This document shows, piece after piece, positions 23,584 through 31,525 of a DNA stretch of 64,000 nucleotides. The notes beneath the pieces are model-generated. The model was not told where the DNA came from. It worked only from the letters and a program-made list of their open reading frames with translations, and did no database searches. The stretch is from contig JAIXUI010000148.1 of the NCBI GenBank assembly GCA_027484125.1, forward strand, positions 1-64,000. Reading direction: 5' to 3'. Position numbers and translations under genes: made by a program. This DNA comes from Bacteroidota bacterium (GTDB lineage: Bacteria; Bacteroidota; Bacteroidia; UBA7662; JAIXUI01). Position 1 is the stretch's first letter, and each line of letters opens with the position of its first letter.

Positions 23584-25749
23584 CTAGTTATTTTGGTTTA
23601 CGACTTCGTTAGAACGATTTTGCCCCACCGATATGAACAATCCTACAAAAAAGAATCGCGGTGCAGGTGGGCCAACGGCGATTCTTTCCCCAGCGGCATT
23701 AAAGCGGTAGGTAAATACTTGCTCAAGCCCGAGTACATTGGTTACAGAGAGCGCCAATACACAGAATGCGCCTCTTATGGTTTTTAGAATGCTGGCATTT
23801 ACACCAAAGTTGTGCAAGTCAGGGGTTCGTCCGGTAAGAAACCCAGTTTCATAAGGATTGAAGTATGGCCGGCCGGTTGAGTAGCTGTAGGTAAATCCGG
23901 CGGCAGTGTTCAGCTTGGTGAAGAATTTTTTGAATACAAGCGTTGCTGTGTGGGGAGTTGCAAAGGTGGGCATCGCTTGAATCGGGTAATTGAGGTACTG
24001 TCTTCGAGTATCCAGGAAGGAATAAGAAATCCAGTAATCTACGTTTTTAAAGGTTTTTCGATCTCTCCAGAAAAGGTCGATGCCTTGGGCATAACCTCCA
24101 CCTGCTAAATCCCAATTAGGTTCAAAGGTGCGGAGTAATTGGTCGTATTGCTTCCGGTAAGCTTCCACTCGAAAAGTGTAGGCGGGTGTTATCCATTGAT
24201 AATTGAGGATGTAATGAGTGGCTTTTTCAAATCCTTGGTGTGAACGGGTATCGTAAAGCCATTGGGTGACCGGCTTTTGGTAAAAATCTCCATAGGCAAG
24301 CCCTAAAGTGCTGTTGGCACCTGCTTTATAAGAAATAGACACACGCGGAGCAAGATTGGCCTGCGCAAGAATAGAAGAGTATTCATATCGTCCTCCAAAT
24401 CTGAATACTAGTCTGTTGCTTGCATATAAATCGTATTCCGCAAAGGCGCTGCTTAAATAATCCTGAAGGTTTTGAAACAACTTCGGTGTAGAAAAACCAT
24501 TTAAATCTATTTGAAAGCTTCTTCCATCCCCATATTGTTGCCATTCGCCACCAACTCTCAGCGCGCTCAAATCTCCAGTAACTCGAGTAACCATGACCCT
24601 GGTTTGAAGTAGTTCGTTTCTATTGCCCAAGATTAGGCTGTCAGGACGGATGTTGTCTAAATTATAACTGTATGAAATGCCTCCATAGATACTCCATTTA
24701 TCACTAATGATATCCTTGTAAGTGAGGTTAGTATAAACATTGTGATTGTTCAGTCGAAAGTTTGCGGGTAAGCTATCAAGGCGAGGTTGGGAGAGCCCAA
24801 GCCTTCCGTAATTGTAGTAGCCGTAAAACTTCAGCAGTCCATTTTTTCTTAATTGATGGCGATAAAAGGCTGAGCCTCCGAAAAACTCCGGGTACTGTTG
24901 ATAAGTTTGTCGTTGAGGTACCAACTTCATGTAGGGTAAAAGGTTGGTGTAGTTAAGATCGCCTCCCCAGGCTGATTTTTTATCTTTTGATAAATGCACA
25001 TGCCCTCCTCCTAATCCAACCGCAGAAATCGAATAGGTTGAGGCGGTTCTGTCGGGCATGTCTTGGGTTTCCAAGACCAAAGCCGAGGACAAAGCTTGCC
25101 CGTATTGCGCGGAATAACCGCCAGTTGAAAATACGGTTCCTTTGAAAAGAAAGGGGTTGAAGCGTCCTCTTTGTGCAATGTCAGGGGTGGAGGAAAAGAA
25201 GGGATTGTTGACCACCATGCCATCAATAATGGTTTTAGTTTCCGATCCGGCTCCTCCTCTAACAAAAAGTCCTTCTTGTTCTCCTACTTGTTGCGCTCCA
25301 GGCAAGGTTCTCAACGCCCCGAAAATATCGCCTTGTGCATTGGCAGTGGTAACTATGTCTAGGGGTTTCAACACCGTAACTCTACGGCTATCGGAGGCTT
25401 CAATGGTTCCAGCCGATATGGTAACCGCTTTCAGTTCATTCACTTTTTCCTTCATCATGAAGTTGTGTTGCTGGTTACCTCCCTGGAGTATCAGGGTTTT
25501 TCTAAAATCTTTAAAGCCCAGTAAAGTAGCCACAAGCTCTAAAGTTCCAGTATCGCTCGTTGTAAACCGATATTGACCTTTGGCGTCGGTGGTGGCTCCA
25601 TCGTAGGTGCCTTTTAAAAAAACGTTTACGCCTGCAAGCGGATTCTTTTTTTGGTCTGTAACAATCCCGTTGAGTTCGGTTGTTTGTGCCTGGCTGATGA
25701 AAGGATTAGTACATACGAGTACAATTCCAACTAAGAAAAAAAACTTCAT
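23584..25749 (-). CDS. TonB-dependent receptor with N-terminal carboxypeptidase-regulatory-like domain
   Basis: 721 residues. Signal peptide ends SQAQ; then a CarboxypepD_reg-like domain (about 25-105; LNGIVTDQKKNPLAGVNVFLKGTYDGATTDAKGQYRF), a plug domain (about 115-235; GDIFGALRTLPGAQQVGEQEGLFVRGGAGSETKTIIDGMVVNNPFF) and a 22-strand-type barrel ending in a predicted C-terminal beta strand (APRFFFVGLFISVG). TonB-driven outer-membrane uptake is the family role. No SusD partner is adjacent, so it is not a standard SusCD glycan transporter. It sits 4 bases after a small winged-helix regulator, whose control it may share. The substrate is unknown. Confidence 0.88.
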   Translation of the reverse strand: MKFFFLVGIVLVCTNPFISQAQTTELNGIVTDQKKNPLAGVNVFLKGTYDGATTDAKGQYRFTTSDTGTLELVATLLGFKDFRKTLILQGGNQQHNFMMKEKVNELKAVTISAGTIEASDSRRVTVLKPLDIVTTANAQGDIFGALRTLPGAQQVGEQEGLFVRGGAGSETKTIIDGMVVNNPFFSSTPDIAQRGRFNPFLFKGTVFSTGGYSAQYGQALSSALVLETQDMPDRTASTYSISAVGLGGGHVHLSKDKKSAWGGDLNYTNLLPYMKLVPQRQTYQQYPEFFGGSAFYRHQLRKNGLLKFYGYYNYGRLGLSQPRLDSLPANFRLNNHNVYTNLTYKDIISDKWSIYGGISYSYNLDNIRPDSLILGNRNELLQTRVMVTRVTGDLSALRVGGEWQQYGDGRSFQIDLNGFSTPKLFQNLQDYLSSAFAEYDLYASNRLVFRFGGRYEYSSILAQANLAPRVSISYKAGANSTLGLAYGDFYQKPVTQWLYDTRSHQGFEKATHYILNYQWITPAYTFRVEAYRKQYDQLLRTFEPNWDLAGGGYAQGIDLFWRDRKTFKNVDYWISYSFLDTRRQYLNYPIQAMPTFATPHTATLVFKKFFTKLNTAAGFTYSYSTGRPYFNPYETGFLTGRTPDLHNFGVNASILKTIRGAFCVLALSVTNVLGLEQVFTYRFNAAGERIAVGPPAPRFFFVGLFISVGQNRSNEVVNQNN

Positions 25750-25753
25750 GGTG

Positions 25754-26056
25754 TTAAGAAGAGGACTTCTTGGGTTTTAAATAACTTTCCAGTTTTTGAA
25801 CGTATGATTCAAAGGCTAATATCCCATTTCTAGTGACTTCACAAGTGGTGAGCGGTTTTTTATCTCGAAAGGATTTAATTACGGTGATGTAATCAGCCGC
25901 TTGTAACTTACTCAATTGAACACTTAAGTTGCCGGGGGTAGATTGAGTTTGTTCTAATAACCAATTGAATTCAGCACTTTCTACCGTCATAAGTAATGAC
26001 ATCACAGCTAGCCTGAGTTGGTTATGAAGTAGTGGATCTAATTCTTCAAACTTCAT
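25754..26056 (-). CDS. Small winged-helix transcriptional regulator
   Basis: 100 residues, single winged-helix domain: RLAVMSLLMTVESAEFNWLLEQTQSTPGNLSVQLSKLQAADYITVIKSFRDKKPLTTCEVTRNGILAFESYVQKL. This is the ArsR/MarR-like fold of the bacteroidal HTH_34 type, with the recognition helix in GNLSVQLSKL and a wing in FRDKKPLTTCEVT. There is no cysteine cluster for metal sensing. The start overlaps the preceding membrane-protein gene by 11 bases. Palindromic TATAAAGT sites in front of the operon are a plausible target for this dimeric regulator. Confidence 0.85.
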   Translation of the reverse strand: MKFEELDPLLHNQLRLAVMSLLMTVESAEFNWLLEQTQSTPGNLSVQLSKLQAADYITVIKSFRDKKPLTTCEVTRNGILAFESYVQKLESYLKPKKSSS

Positions 26057-26633
26057 TTTTTCTTTCTTCTCTATAAAGCAAAATGCCCGGTATGAGGTAA
26101 CCGGTTACCATAGCAATGGCAATTACTAAGAGCAATTCCGGAAAATCAAGTTTTAAACTTACAACCGCTAGTAACCAATTGATTATTCCTCCAATCTTAA
26201 ATGCTTTGAATGAAATTAAGGAGCCGGAAACATACAAACCCAGCCCATAAAGGCAAAGCAAAAAGGTATAGGCAAGCGACCAATTTCCAGTTATAGATCC
26301 GGCAAAAATCACAATGAGCATGCTGATGGTAAAACCCAGCCAAAGGGCATCACTGGCTTTGTCAATCCATGATTGAAAGGCTTGTTTTTTATGCTGCTTG
26401 TAGCCAAAGTAAATGGCAATAAATCCCGTTAAGGGCATCATGATAGGCCAAACGAGTTCAGCATGGTTGATTGATTTTTTCAATAATATGAAATGCATAA
26501 TGGCAGCTAAACTGACCGAGCTTCCCCAAATAATATAATGAATGGCAGATTTCCCCATTTGCTTTCTCTTGTCTCTAATCATCTGATGGATGAGTTGCAG
26601 AGACTCCTGTGGGTGTACATTCGATGATTCCAT
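26046..26633 (-). CDS. Polytopic membrane protein of unknown function paired with the regulator
   Basis: 195 residues from the ATG at 26633; a TTG two codons upstream is less likely because the -7 box would overlap it. After a polar N-terminus (HPQESLQLIHQMIRDKRKQMG) there are about six hydrophobic helices (AIHYIIWGSSVSLAAIMHFIL, LVWPIMMPLTGFIAIYFGY, ALWLGFTISMLIVIFAG and others), ending with a charged tail. I do not recognise a catalytic or transport motif. In Bacteroidota, small membrane proteins like this often precede winged-helix regulators, which suggests a functional pair. It is the first gene of the six-gene run. Confidence 0.72.
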   Translation of the reverse strand: MESSNVHPQESLQLIHQMIRDKRKQMGKSAIHYIIWGSSVSLAAIMHFILLKKSINHAELVWPIMMPLTGFIAIYFGYKQHKKQAFQSWIDKASDALWLGFTISMLIVIFAGSITGNWSLAYTFLLCLYGLGLYVSGSLISFKAFKIGGIINWLLAVVSLKLDFPELLLVIAIAMVTGYLIPGILLYREERKNEV

Positions 26634-26636
26634 GAA

Positions 26637-26665
26637 CAAATATAAAGTACTTTATATTATAAAGT
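26637..26665 (-). promoter_or_regulatory. Promoter with three TATAAAGT operator half-sites
   Basis: TATAAAGT at 26641-26648, its inverse ACTTTATA at 26649-26656 (together a perfect 16-bp palindrome), and TATAAAGT again at 26658-26665, making a second palindrome with a 1-base spacer. On the minus strand TATATTTG (26637-26644), a perfect TAnnTTTG -7 box, overlaps the first half-site and ends 4 bases before the ATG at 26633. A dimeric repressor on these sites would block the promoter. The winged-helix protein encoded second in the operon is the obvious candidate. Confidence 0.6.
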
Positions 26666-26683
26666 GAAAAGAATAAAAAAAAA

Positions 26684-29062
26684 TTAGAAGGGTAGGCCAA
26701 TCCCTAAGTTGTATCCCCACATTTCATATACACCCAAGCGAGCGCCCGCCGGGTTGGGGATATTCAACTCGTTTTGCCATTGGTTGAATCGCCAATCTGG
26801 ATTGAGCAAATGTTCAATGACCCAACGGTTTCCTTGGGTAAATGCAGGATCATGTAATTTGAGTCCTACATCAAATCGGATGATGAAAAAGGTGAAGTTC
26901 ATCCGGATTCCGAAGCCGGTATTCATAGCTAGCTCATTGAAGGAACGGCCAAAGCTAAAGTTGGTAAACTGTTGCTTATTACTTACAGTGTCTTTGAGGG
27001 TCCAGATGTTGCCTGCATCATAGAAAACAGCTCCCTGAACCGCATATCCATTAGGGAGTTTGATCAGAGGAAATCGATATTCAGCATTCAACTCAAGCTT
27101 AAGTTCTCCAAACTGATCGAATCGGTTGACGCCAAATCCTGAGAAACTTCCGGGGCCGGGCTGTCTGGCTAACCATCCGCGAAGTGAGTTGTTTCCTCCA
27201 ACGAAGTAACGTTTCTCTAAGGGTAAGGTATTGCTGTTTTGTAATGGAAGTCCAATTCCCACAAATGCTCTTGCGGCAAATTCGCTTTGTGGACTAATGG
27301 TCCAATATTTTCTTAAATCGATATCGGCTCTTAAATATTGAAAATAGGGTAATCCGAGCAGCTGCCGTGGATTGCTGGCATCTGGGTCAGCCAATGTTTG
27401 AATGAGGTTGATGATATTCCCGGAAGATTCAAGTGTAACTCTGCTGAATGTTCGTTTAGCCGGATTTTCGTGATTCAGGTTATTGGCTGTATAACTAACT
27501 CTGGTACTGGAAGTAAGGTGGTTAGTAAAGCTGAATCGTAGGAATGGGTCGTTAATCTGGTCTAGTCGCTCCTTCAATACAGAATCTAAATTTCCAGTTC
27601 TGGCTAAGTTGAGTTCAAATGGATAAAATCCCCAACGTTCATTGGCTCTGTTTATCCATTCGTATCCAACACTTAGATTGAGAATTGACCTATTATAGTC
27701 GAATCTATTCTGATTGAAAAAACTTACTTGGAACCTGGTTTTTGGTGCGAAGTAATTGCTCTTGTTAAAGTTCTGAAATGGGAAGAGGAATTTGGGTATC
27801 ACCAAAGAAAGGGAACCTCCATATTCTAAAGTATTGAAGGGCAAGCTGCGGTTGTCGAGTGTGGGGTTGTTGAATTGCTGGGATTCAATACCGCCATTCA
27901 ATCTTAACTCTAGCAATTCTCCTCCCTTGAAGATATTCTTATCGCGAATCAGGTAGCTGCCCGATATCCCGAACAAAGACACTGAGTTGGTAGAGCCTTC
28001 TGCTTCCAGCCTAGTCTCCACTTTTTTGGCTGGAGTAAGAAAGACATCTACGCCCACTTTAGGGACACTATCATTGAGCAAGGGCCTCATTTTAAAGCTT
28101 ATGTTACTGTAAATGCCTAAAGCAGAGAGCCTTGACTGTGAAAATCTGATTTTGTCTTCAGAGAAAAGCTCATTCGGTCTGAATTGAATACATCGTTCCA
28201 ATACTTCATCTTCTACTGACCCGGGAATATTTTGGAGGTATAGCAGTTCATCGGAGTTGCGAAATGGACCTACAAGGCTATCGGAGGAATTGCGATATAA
28301 ATCGACGTTGGAGTTGATTCTTATCTCATCAAAAAGGAAAGGTTTATAGAGATATTCTGCCTGAGGAACCCTTAACTTGGGATAAACATCTACTTGACGA
28401 TTGCCTACCGTTGTATCAAGTTCGAAATATTGAAACTCTCGGCTGAAGTAAAAATAGCCTCGGTTTCGAAGGTATTCAGCCACTCTTGCCCTTTCAAGAT
28501 TCAGAACTTCCAAATCATAGGACTTTTTATTTTGGATAATACTCAAAGGAGATGCTGCATAGATGAGTTGGTCAATTGGACGTTCACCACTCACGTAATG
28601 TATTTTTCTGAAGGTGTACTGAACAGAATCTTTGACTCGGTAGGTTACAGAAGTTCTTCGACCTTTGGTGTTTACTTCAACCTCAATCTTGTTTCTGAAA
28701 TAGCCTCGGTCTTTGAGGTAACGTTGCAAGGCTTGAGCACTTTCCTTGACTTGCATAGAGTCGTATAAGGCGGGTTCTTCACCCAAGGAACGTTTAAGAC
28801 TCCACTTCAATCGGTTTTCTTTTCCCTTGCTCGTCACGAGATACACCCAGGTATTGAATCGCCAGATGAAGAGGAATTTTTTATTGGTCCTGGGTTTTAG
28901 AATTTTTTGCGCTTCGTTTGCTGTTTGGGAGGGGAGACCGCTAATGCTATTTTTGACCAAAAGCGTTTGGTCTTCTTGCAAATGCCGAGTCACATCGCAT
29001 CCGGCAAGTAAGATCAGGAGCGGAATCCACAAGAAATATGAACGACCTGCGTTTTCTGGCAT
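26684..29062 (-). CDS. tamL: TamL-type BamA/TamA-family outer-membrane lipoprotein
   Basis: 792 residues from the ATG at 29062. The N-terminus is a lipoprotein signal with lipobox LLAGC, so the protein is lipidated, the feature that sets TamL of Bacteroidota apart from TamA. POTRA-like regions follow (RYLKDRGYFRNKIEVEV; AEYLRNRGYFYFSREFQ), then an Omp85 barrel (about 380-792) with the conserved FVGGNNSLRGWLARQPGPG segment and a C-terminal barrel strand (YNLGIGLPF). It probably works with a TamB-like protein in outer-membrane protein or lipid assembly. Its first 25 bases overlap the start of the divergent methyltransferase gene. Confidence 0.88.
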   Translation of the reverse strand: MPENAGRSYFLWIPLLILLAGCDVTRHLQEDQTLLVKNSISGLPSQTANEAQKILKPRTNKKFLFIWRFNTWVYLVTSKGKENRLKWSLKRSLGEEPALYDSMQVKESAQALQRYLKDRGYFRNKIEVEVNTKGRRTSVTYRVKDSVQYTFRKIHYVSGERPIDQLIYAASPLSIIQNKKSYDLEVLNLERARVAEYLRNRGYFYFSREFQYFELDTTVGNRQVDVYPKLRVPQAEYLYKPFLFDEIRINSNVDLYRNSSDSLVGPFRNSDELLYLQNIPGSVEDEVLERCIQFRPNELFSEDKIRFSQSRLSALGIYSNISFKMRPLLNDSVPKVGVDVFLTPAKKVETRLEAEGSTNSVSLFGISGSYLIRDKNIFKGGELLELRLNGGIESQQFNNPTLDNRSLPFNTLEYGGSLSLVIPKFLFPFQNFNKSNYFAPKTRFQVSFFNQNRFDYNRSILNLSVGYEWINRANERWGFYPFELNLARTGNLDSVLKERLDQINDPFLRFSFTNHLTSSTRVSYTANNLNHENPAKRTFSRVTLESSGNIINLIQTLADPDASNPRQLLGLPYFQYLRADIDLRKYWTISPQSEFAARAFVGIGLPLQNSNTLPLEKRYFVGGNNSLRGWLARQPGPGSFSGFGVNRFDQFGELKLELNAEYRFPLIKLPNGYAVQGAVFYDAGNIWTLKDTVSNKQQFTNFSFGRSFNELAMNTGFGIRMNFTFFIIRFDVGLKLHDPAFTQGNRWVIEHLLNPDWRFNQWQNELNIPNPAGARLGVYEMWGYNLGIGLPF

Positions 29063-29805
29063 TGAGCAATGCACAAATAAAGCGAATTAAATCCTTGCAT
29101 CGAAAAGAAGGCAGAGTAGAAGAAGGGATGTTTTTGGTGGAAGGGCTAAAGCCGGTCGCCGAACTTATCGCTTCAGGCTGGGCTATAGGTCAATTATTAG
29201 TGACAGAGCGCATGTGGTTAATGTTCCAGGAGTATGCGCTACCAGTCCTTGATAAGGTTCAAATCATTCCTGATGCACAGATGGAGCGCATTTCATCCCA
29301 TATTACGGCTCCTGGTGTTTTGGCTGTTGCTGATGTTTTATTTCAACCTTTAGTTATTCCTGAAGGTCCTGTGTTGATTGTGGATGACATCCAGGATCCC
29401 GGCAACCTCGGCACCATGATTAGAACCGCAGAATGGTTTGGCTTTTCGCAGGTTTTTGTAACCCCCGGTTGCGTAGAGATGTTTAATCCCAAAGTGGTGG
29501 CTTCGTCTATGGGGAGCTTATTTCGTTTGAAACCGCAAGTCATGGACTCAACTTCTATCGTTCGGGAATTGGTAGATCGGCAAGGGTATCAATTGGTGGT
29601 AAGTACGCTTGATGGAAACATAGCAAAACTCAATTGGCCTACCAAAACGGCTTTGGTCATTGGCTCAGAATCTCATGGTGTTTCTCCTTTTTGGATAGAA
29701 AAGGCCCATCTTTTGGTCAAAATTCCTTCATACGGACAAGCAGAATCGTTGAATGCTGCTATAGCTTTCGGCATTCTTGCTGCTCAGTTTCGGAGTTTAG
29801 CCTAA
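29038..29805 (+). CDS. SpoU/TrmH-family RNA methyltransferase
   Basis: 255 residues. N-terminal substrate-binding domain (SLHRKEGRVEEGMFLVEGLKPV) and a C-terminal SPOUT knot with the three motifs intact: DDIQDPGNLGTMIRTAEWFG, ALVIGSESHGV and IPSYGQAESLNAAIAFGIL. These enzymes 2'-O-methylate ribose in tRNA or rRNA; the exact target cannot be assigned from sequence. The start overlaps that of the divergent tamL by 25 bases, so each promoter must lie in the other gene. The stop overlaps that of the convergent plug gene by 4 bases (TAA against TAG). Confidence 0.9.
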   Translation: MNDLRFLALSNAQIKRIKSLHRKEGRVEEGMFLVEGLKPVAELIASGWAIGQLLVTERMWLMFQEYALPVLDKVQIIPDAQMERISSHITAPGVLAVADVLFQPLVIPEGPVLIVDDIQDPGNLGTMIRTAEWFGFSQVFVTPGCVEMFNPKVVASSMGSLFRLKPQVMDSTSIVRELVDRQGYQLVVSTLDGNIAKLNWPTKTALVIGSESHGVSPFWIEKAHLLVKIPSYGQAESLNAAIAFGILAAQFRSLA

Positions 29806-31100
29806 TTCCGGTTTTGGCTGTTGTTAAGTGAATTAATTTTACTGTAACCAACCAAACGATCGGCGCGTGGATTCTTTAAATCTTGGTAGTAAACAAAAAC
29901 CTCATAATTGTTTTCTGTTTGTTCGTGCGCTCCTTCGGTGATGATGGTTTCTAGCTGTGAACTGTTGTTTTTCTTGAAGGCATACAGGTAATTATAGAGA
30001 CCTTGCTTAAGTAATAGTTTTCCGAAATAGCGCTTTCTGAGTGGATCGTATAGAAGCTTGTTGGCTGGATGGGTGTTCCAATTCGACAGTTCTCCAAAAA
30101 CAAAAAAGTCGCCTTCGGCAGTACGATCTGGAAAGTTCAGGGTAAATTCTACCCAGGCATAATCTGCATCGGTATCCGGATTTTGTGCTCCATCCAGCTG
30201 CCCGATAAAGCATCTTCCGTTGACGTCCTGGTCGAGCGAATACCGCAAATAAGAGCGGTCTTGGTCTTCTAATAACTTAAAAATCAACAAACTATCTAAT
30301 CCAATATCTGCTACTCGCTCCGGTTTAAAGCGTGTAGTTCGAATATCAAATCTTCTGAACTCATTGGAGCCATCAAACACATTGTCGCCTTCGTATTGGT
30401 AAGTAAGCAAGCGGTCACGGACATACAGTGGTTTCAAACTCGTGGAGGCGTTGTCCCAGCGACTGTTTTGCCGAATGACTATTTTTATTTGGTCAAAAGG
30501 ATTAAGCACTTCTTCAGGTCCTGTATTGACGTCTAAGTCGATGGCTTGTTTATAATGAACCATTCCCGCTTGAGTGGTTCGTCTCAAGATTGGTTTTACC
30601 GAAAAGATAGGATGGTAAACCATGAATCTTTTTGAAATGACTATGTCTGATTTGGTGCCGTCTCTGTAAACATAGAGCAAATAGTTTCCAGGAAGCAGAA
30701 ATTGATTGTTTTTTCCCGGTATATCAGCTTGATAATGCACATAAGGCTGGCGGGTTGAAAAAGAGCGTTGATATTGGTTGATAAACTCGTCTTGAAGCCC
30801 TTGATAAAATTGATTAGGAAATAAGTCTGACGGGCTCCAATCTGCATTGCAATAAACCAATGCCCACTGAAAAGTGCTAACTGAGGGTTTTAGCTCATCA
30901 AAAGCCAAGGTTAATGTTTCATTAGTTTGAAATCGAATAACCGGATCGCCAAATTTTTCTCCCTTTCTACCAAGTTGGACTGTTTTTAGCTGCTCTGAAT
31001 AAACAGAATCGGTAAACAATAAATTGGAAGGCCAATCTTGTGCCATCGATGACAGAGCAAGTAGGATCCCCAACAAGAATCCGATTAACTTTTTGTTCAT
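29802..31100 (-). CDS. Type IX secretion system plug protein (formerly DUF5103)
   Basis: 432 residues from the ATG at 31100, with signal peptide MNKKLIGFLLGILLALSSMAQ. The two-domain pattern of the family is visible: an N-terminal beta domain (VIRFQTNETLTLAFDEL...FQWALVYCNADWSPSDLFPNQFYQGLQDEFINQYQRS, then PGNYLLYVYRDG.KSDIVISKRFMVY) and a C-terminal domain (DFFVFGELSNWN...KRYFGKLLLKQGLYNYLYAF). In the solved T9SS translocon a protein of this family blocks the empty SprA channel from the periplasm. Its start overlaps the stop of the MerR gene by one base (TGATG), implying translational coupling with the MerR-M23 pair. Confidence 0.85.
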   Translation of the reverse strand: MNKKLIGFLLGILLALSSMAQDWPSNLLFTDSVYSEQLKTVQLGRKGEKFGDPVIRFQTNETLTLAFDELKPSVSTFQWALVYCNADWSPSDLFPNQFYQGLQDEFINQYQRSFSTRQPYVHYQADIPGKNNQFLLPGNYLLYVYRDGTKSDIVISKRFMVYHPIFSVKPILRRTTQAGMVHYKQAIDLDVNTGPEEVLNPFDQIKIVIRQNSRWDNASTSLKPLYVRDRLLTYQYEGDNVFDGSNEFRRFDIRTTRFKPERVADIGLDSLLIFKLLEDQDRSYLRYSLDQDVNGRCFIGQLDGAQNPDTDADYAWVEFTLNFPDRTAEGDFFVFGELSNWNTHPANKLLYDPLRKRYFGKLLLKQGLYNYLYAFKKNNSSQLETIITEGAHEQTENNYEVFVYYQDLKNPRADRLVGYSKINSLNNSQNRN

Positions 31101-31525
31101 CAAATCTGCTTAATGATTTCAGCCAAACCCATTCTTATCCGAACCAACTTCTCTGCAAGTTCTGTTTTGTTAAATTTCACGGATGGTTCCGACTGAGTAT
31201 TTATTTCCTTAGGAGAGTTTTCATGGTCAGGTTGAACTGTCTGGATTACAGGGGTTTCTGTTTGCTCAATGGATTCTTTTTTCTTAAGAGCCATTTGAGC
31301 CCCTTTTAGGGTAAAGCCTTGATCTTTAATCAGAAGCTTCAATTTTTTAATCAGTTCAATGTCTTTAGGAGTGTACATCCTGTTCCCCTTTTTTCCTTTT
31401 TTAGGATTTAAGGCGGAAAACTGATTTTCCCAAAAGCGAAGTAAAGAAGGGCTTAATTCCAGCATTTCTGCCACTTCAGTAATGCTGTAGTAGGCTTTTT
31501 CAATGGTTTTAGGCTTGTAAGGCAT
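31100..31525 (-). CDS. Small MerR-family transcriptional regulator
   Basis: 141 residues. The MerR winged helix occupies about 10-78: YYSITEVAEMLELSPSLLRFWENQFSALNPKKGKKGNRMYTPKDIELIKKLKLLIKDQGFTLKGAQ. The remaining tail is low-complexity and acidic, followed by a short coiled coil (FNKTELAEKLVRIRMGLAEIIKQI) for dimerisation; no metal-binding cysteines or ligand domain. This MerR between an M23 peptidase and the plug gene is typical of Bacteroidota. Both its ends overlap neighbours by one base (TAATG, TGATG), so the three genes are tightly coupled. Confidence 0.88.
   Translation of the reverse strand: MPYKPKTIEKAYYSITEVAEMLELSPSLLRFWENQFSALNPKKGKKGNRMYTPKDIELIKKLKLLIKDQGFTLKGAQMALKKKESIEQTETPVIQTVQPDHENSPKEINTQSEPSVKFNKTELAEKLVRIRMGLAEIIKQI

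Noticed and set aside
25142-25576. Plus-strand frame of 144 codons inside the TonB receptor gene
   Set aside because: Antisense shadow of a conserved plug domain; no independent support.
23584-25749. SusC-type glycan transporter
   Set aside because: The CarboxypepD domain fits, but no SusD gene is adjacent and the neighbours are regulators and small secreted proteins.
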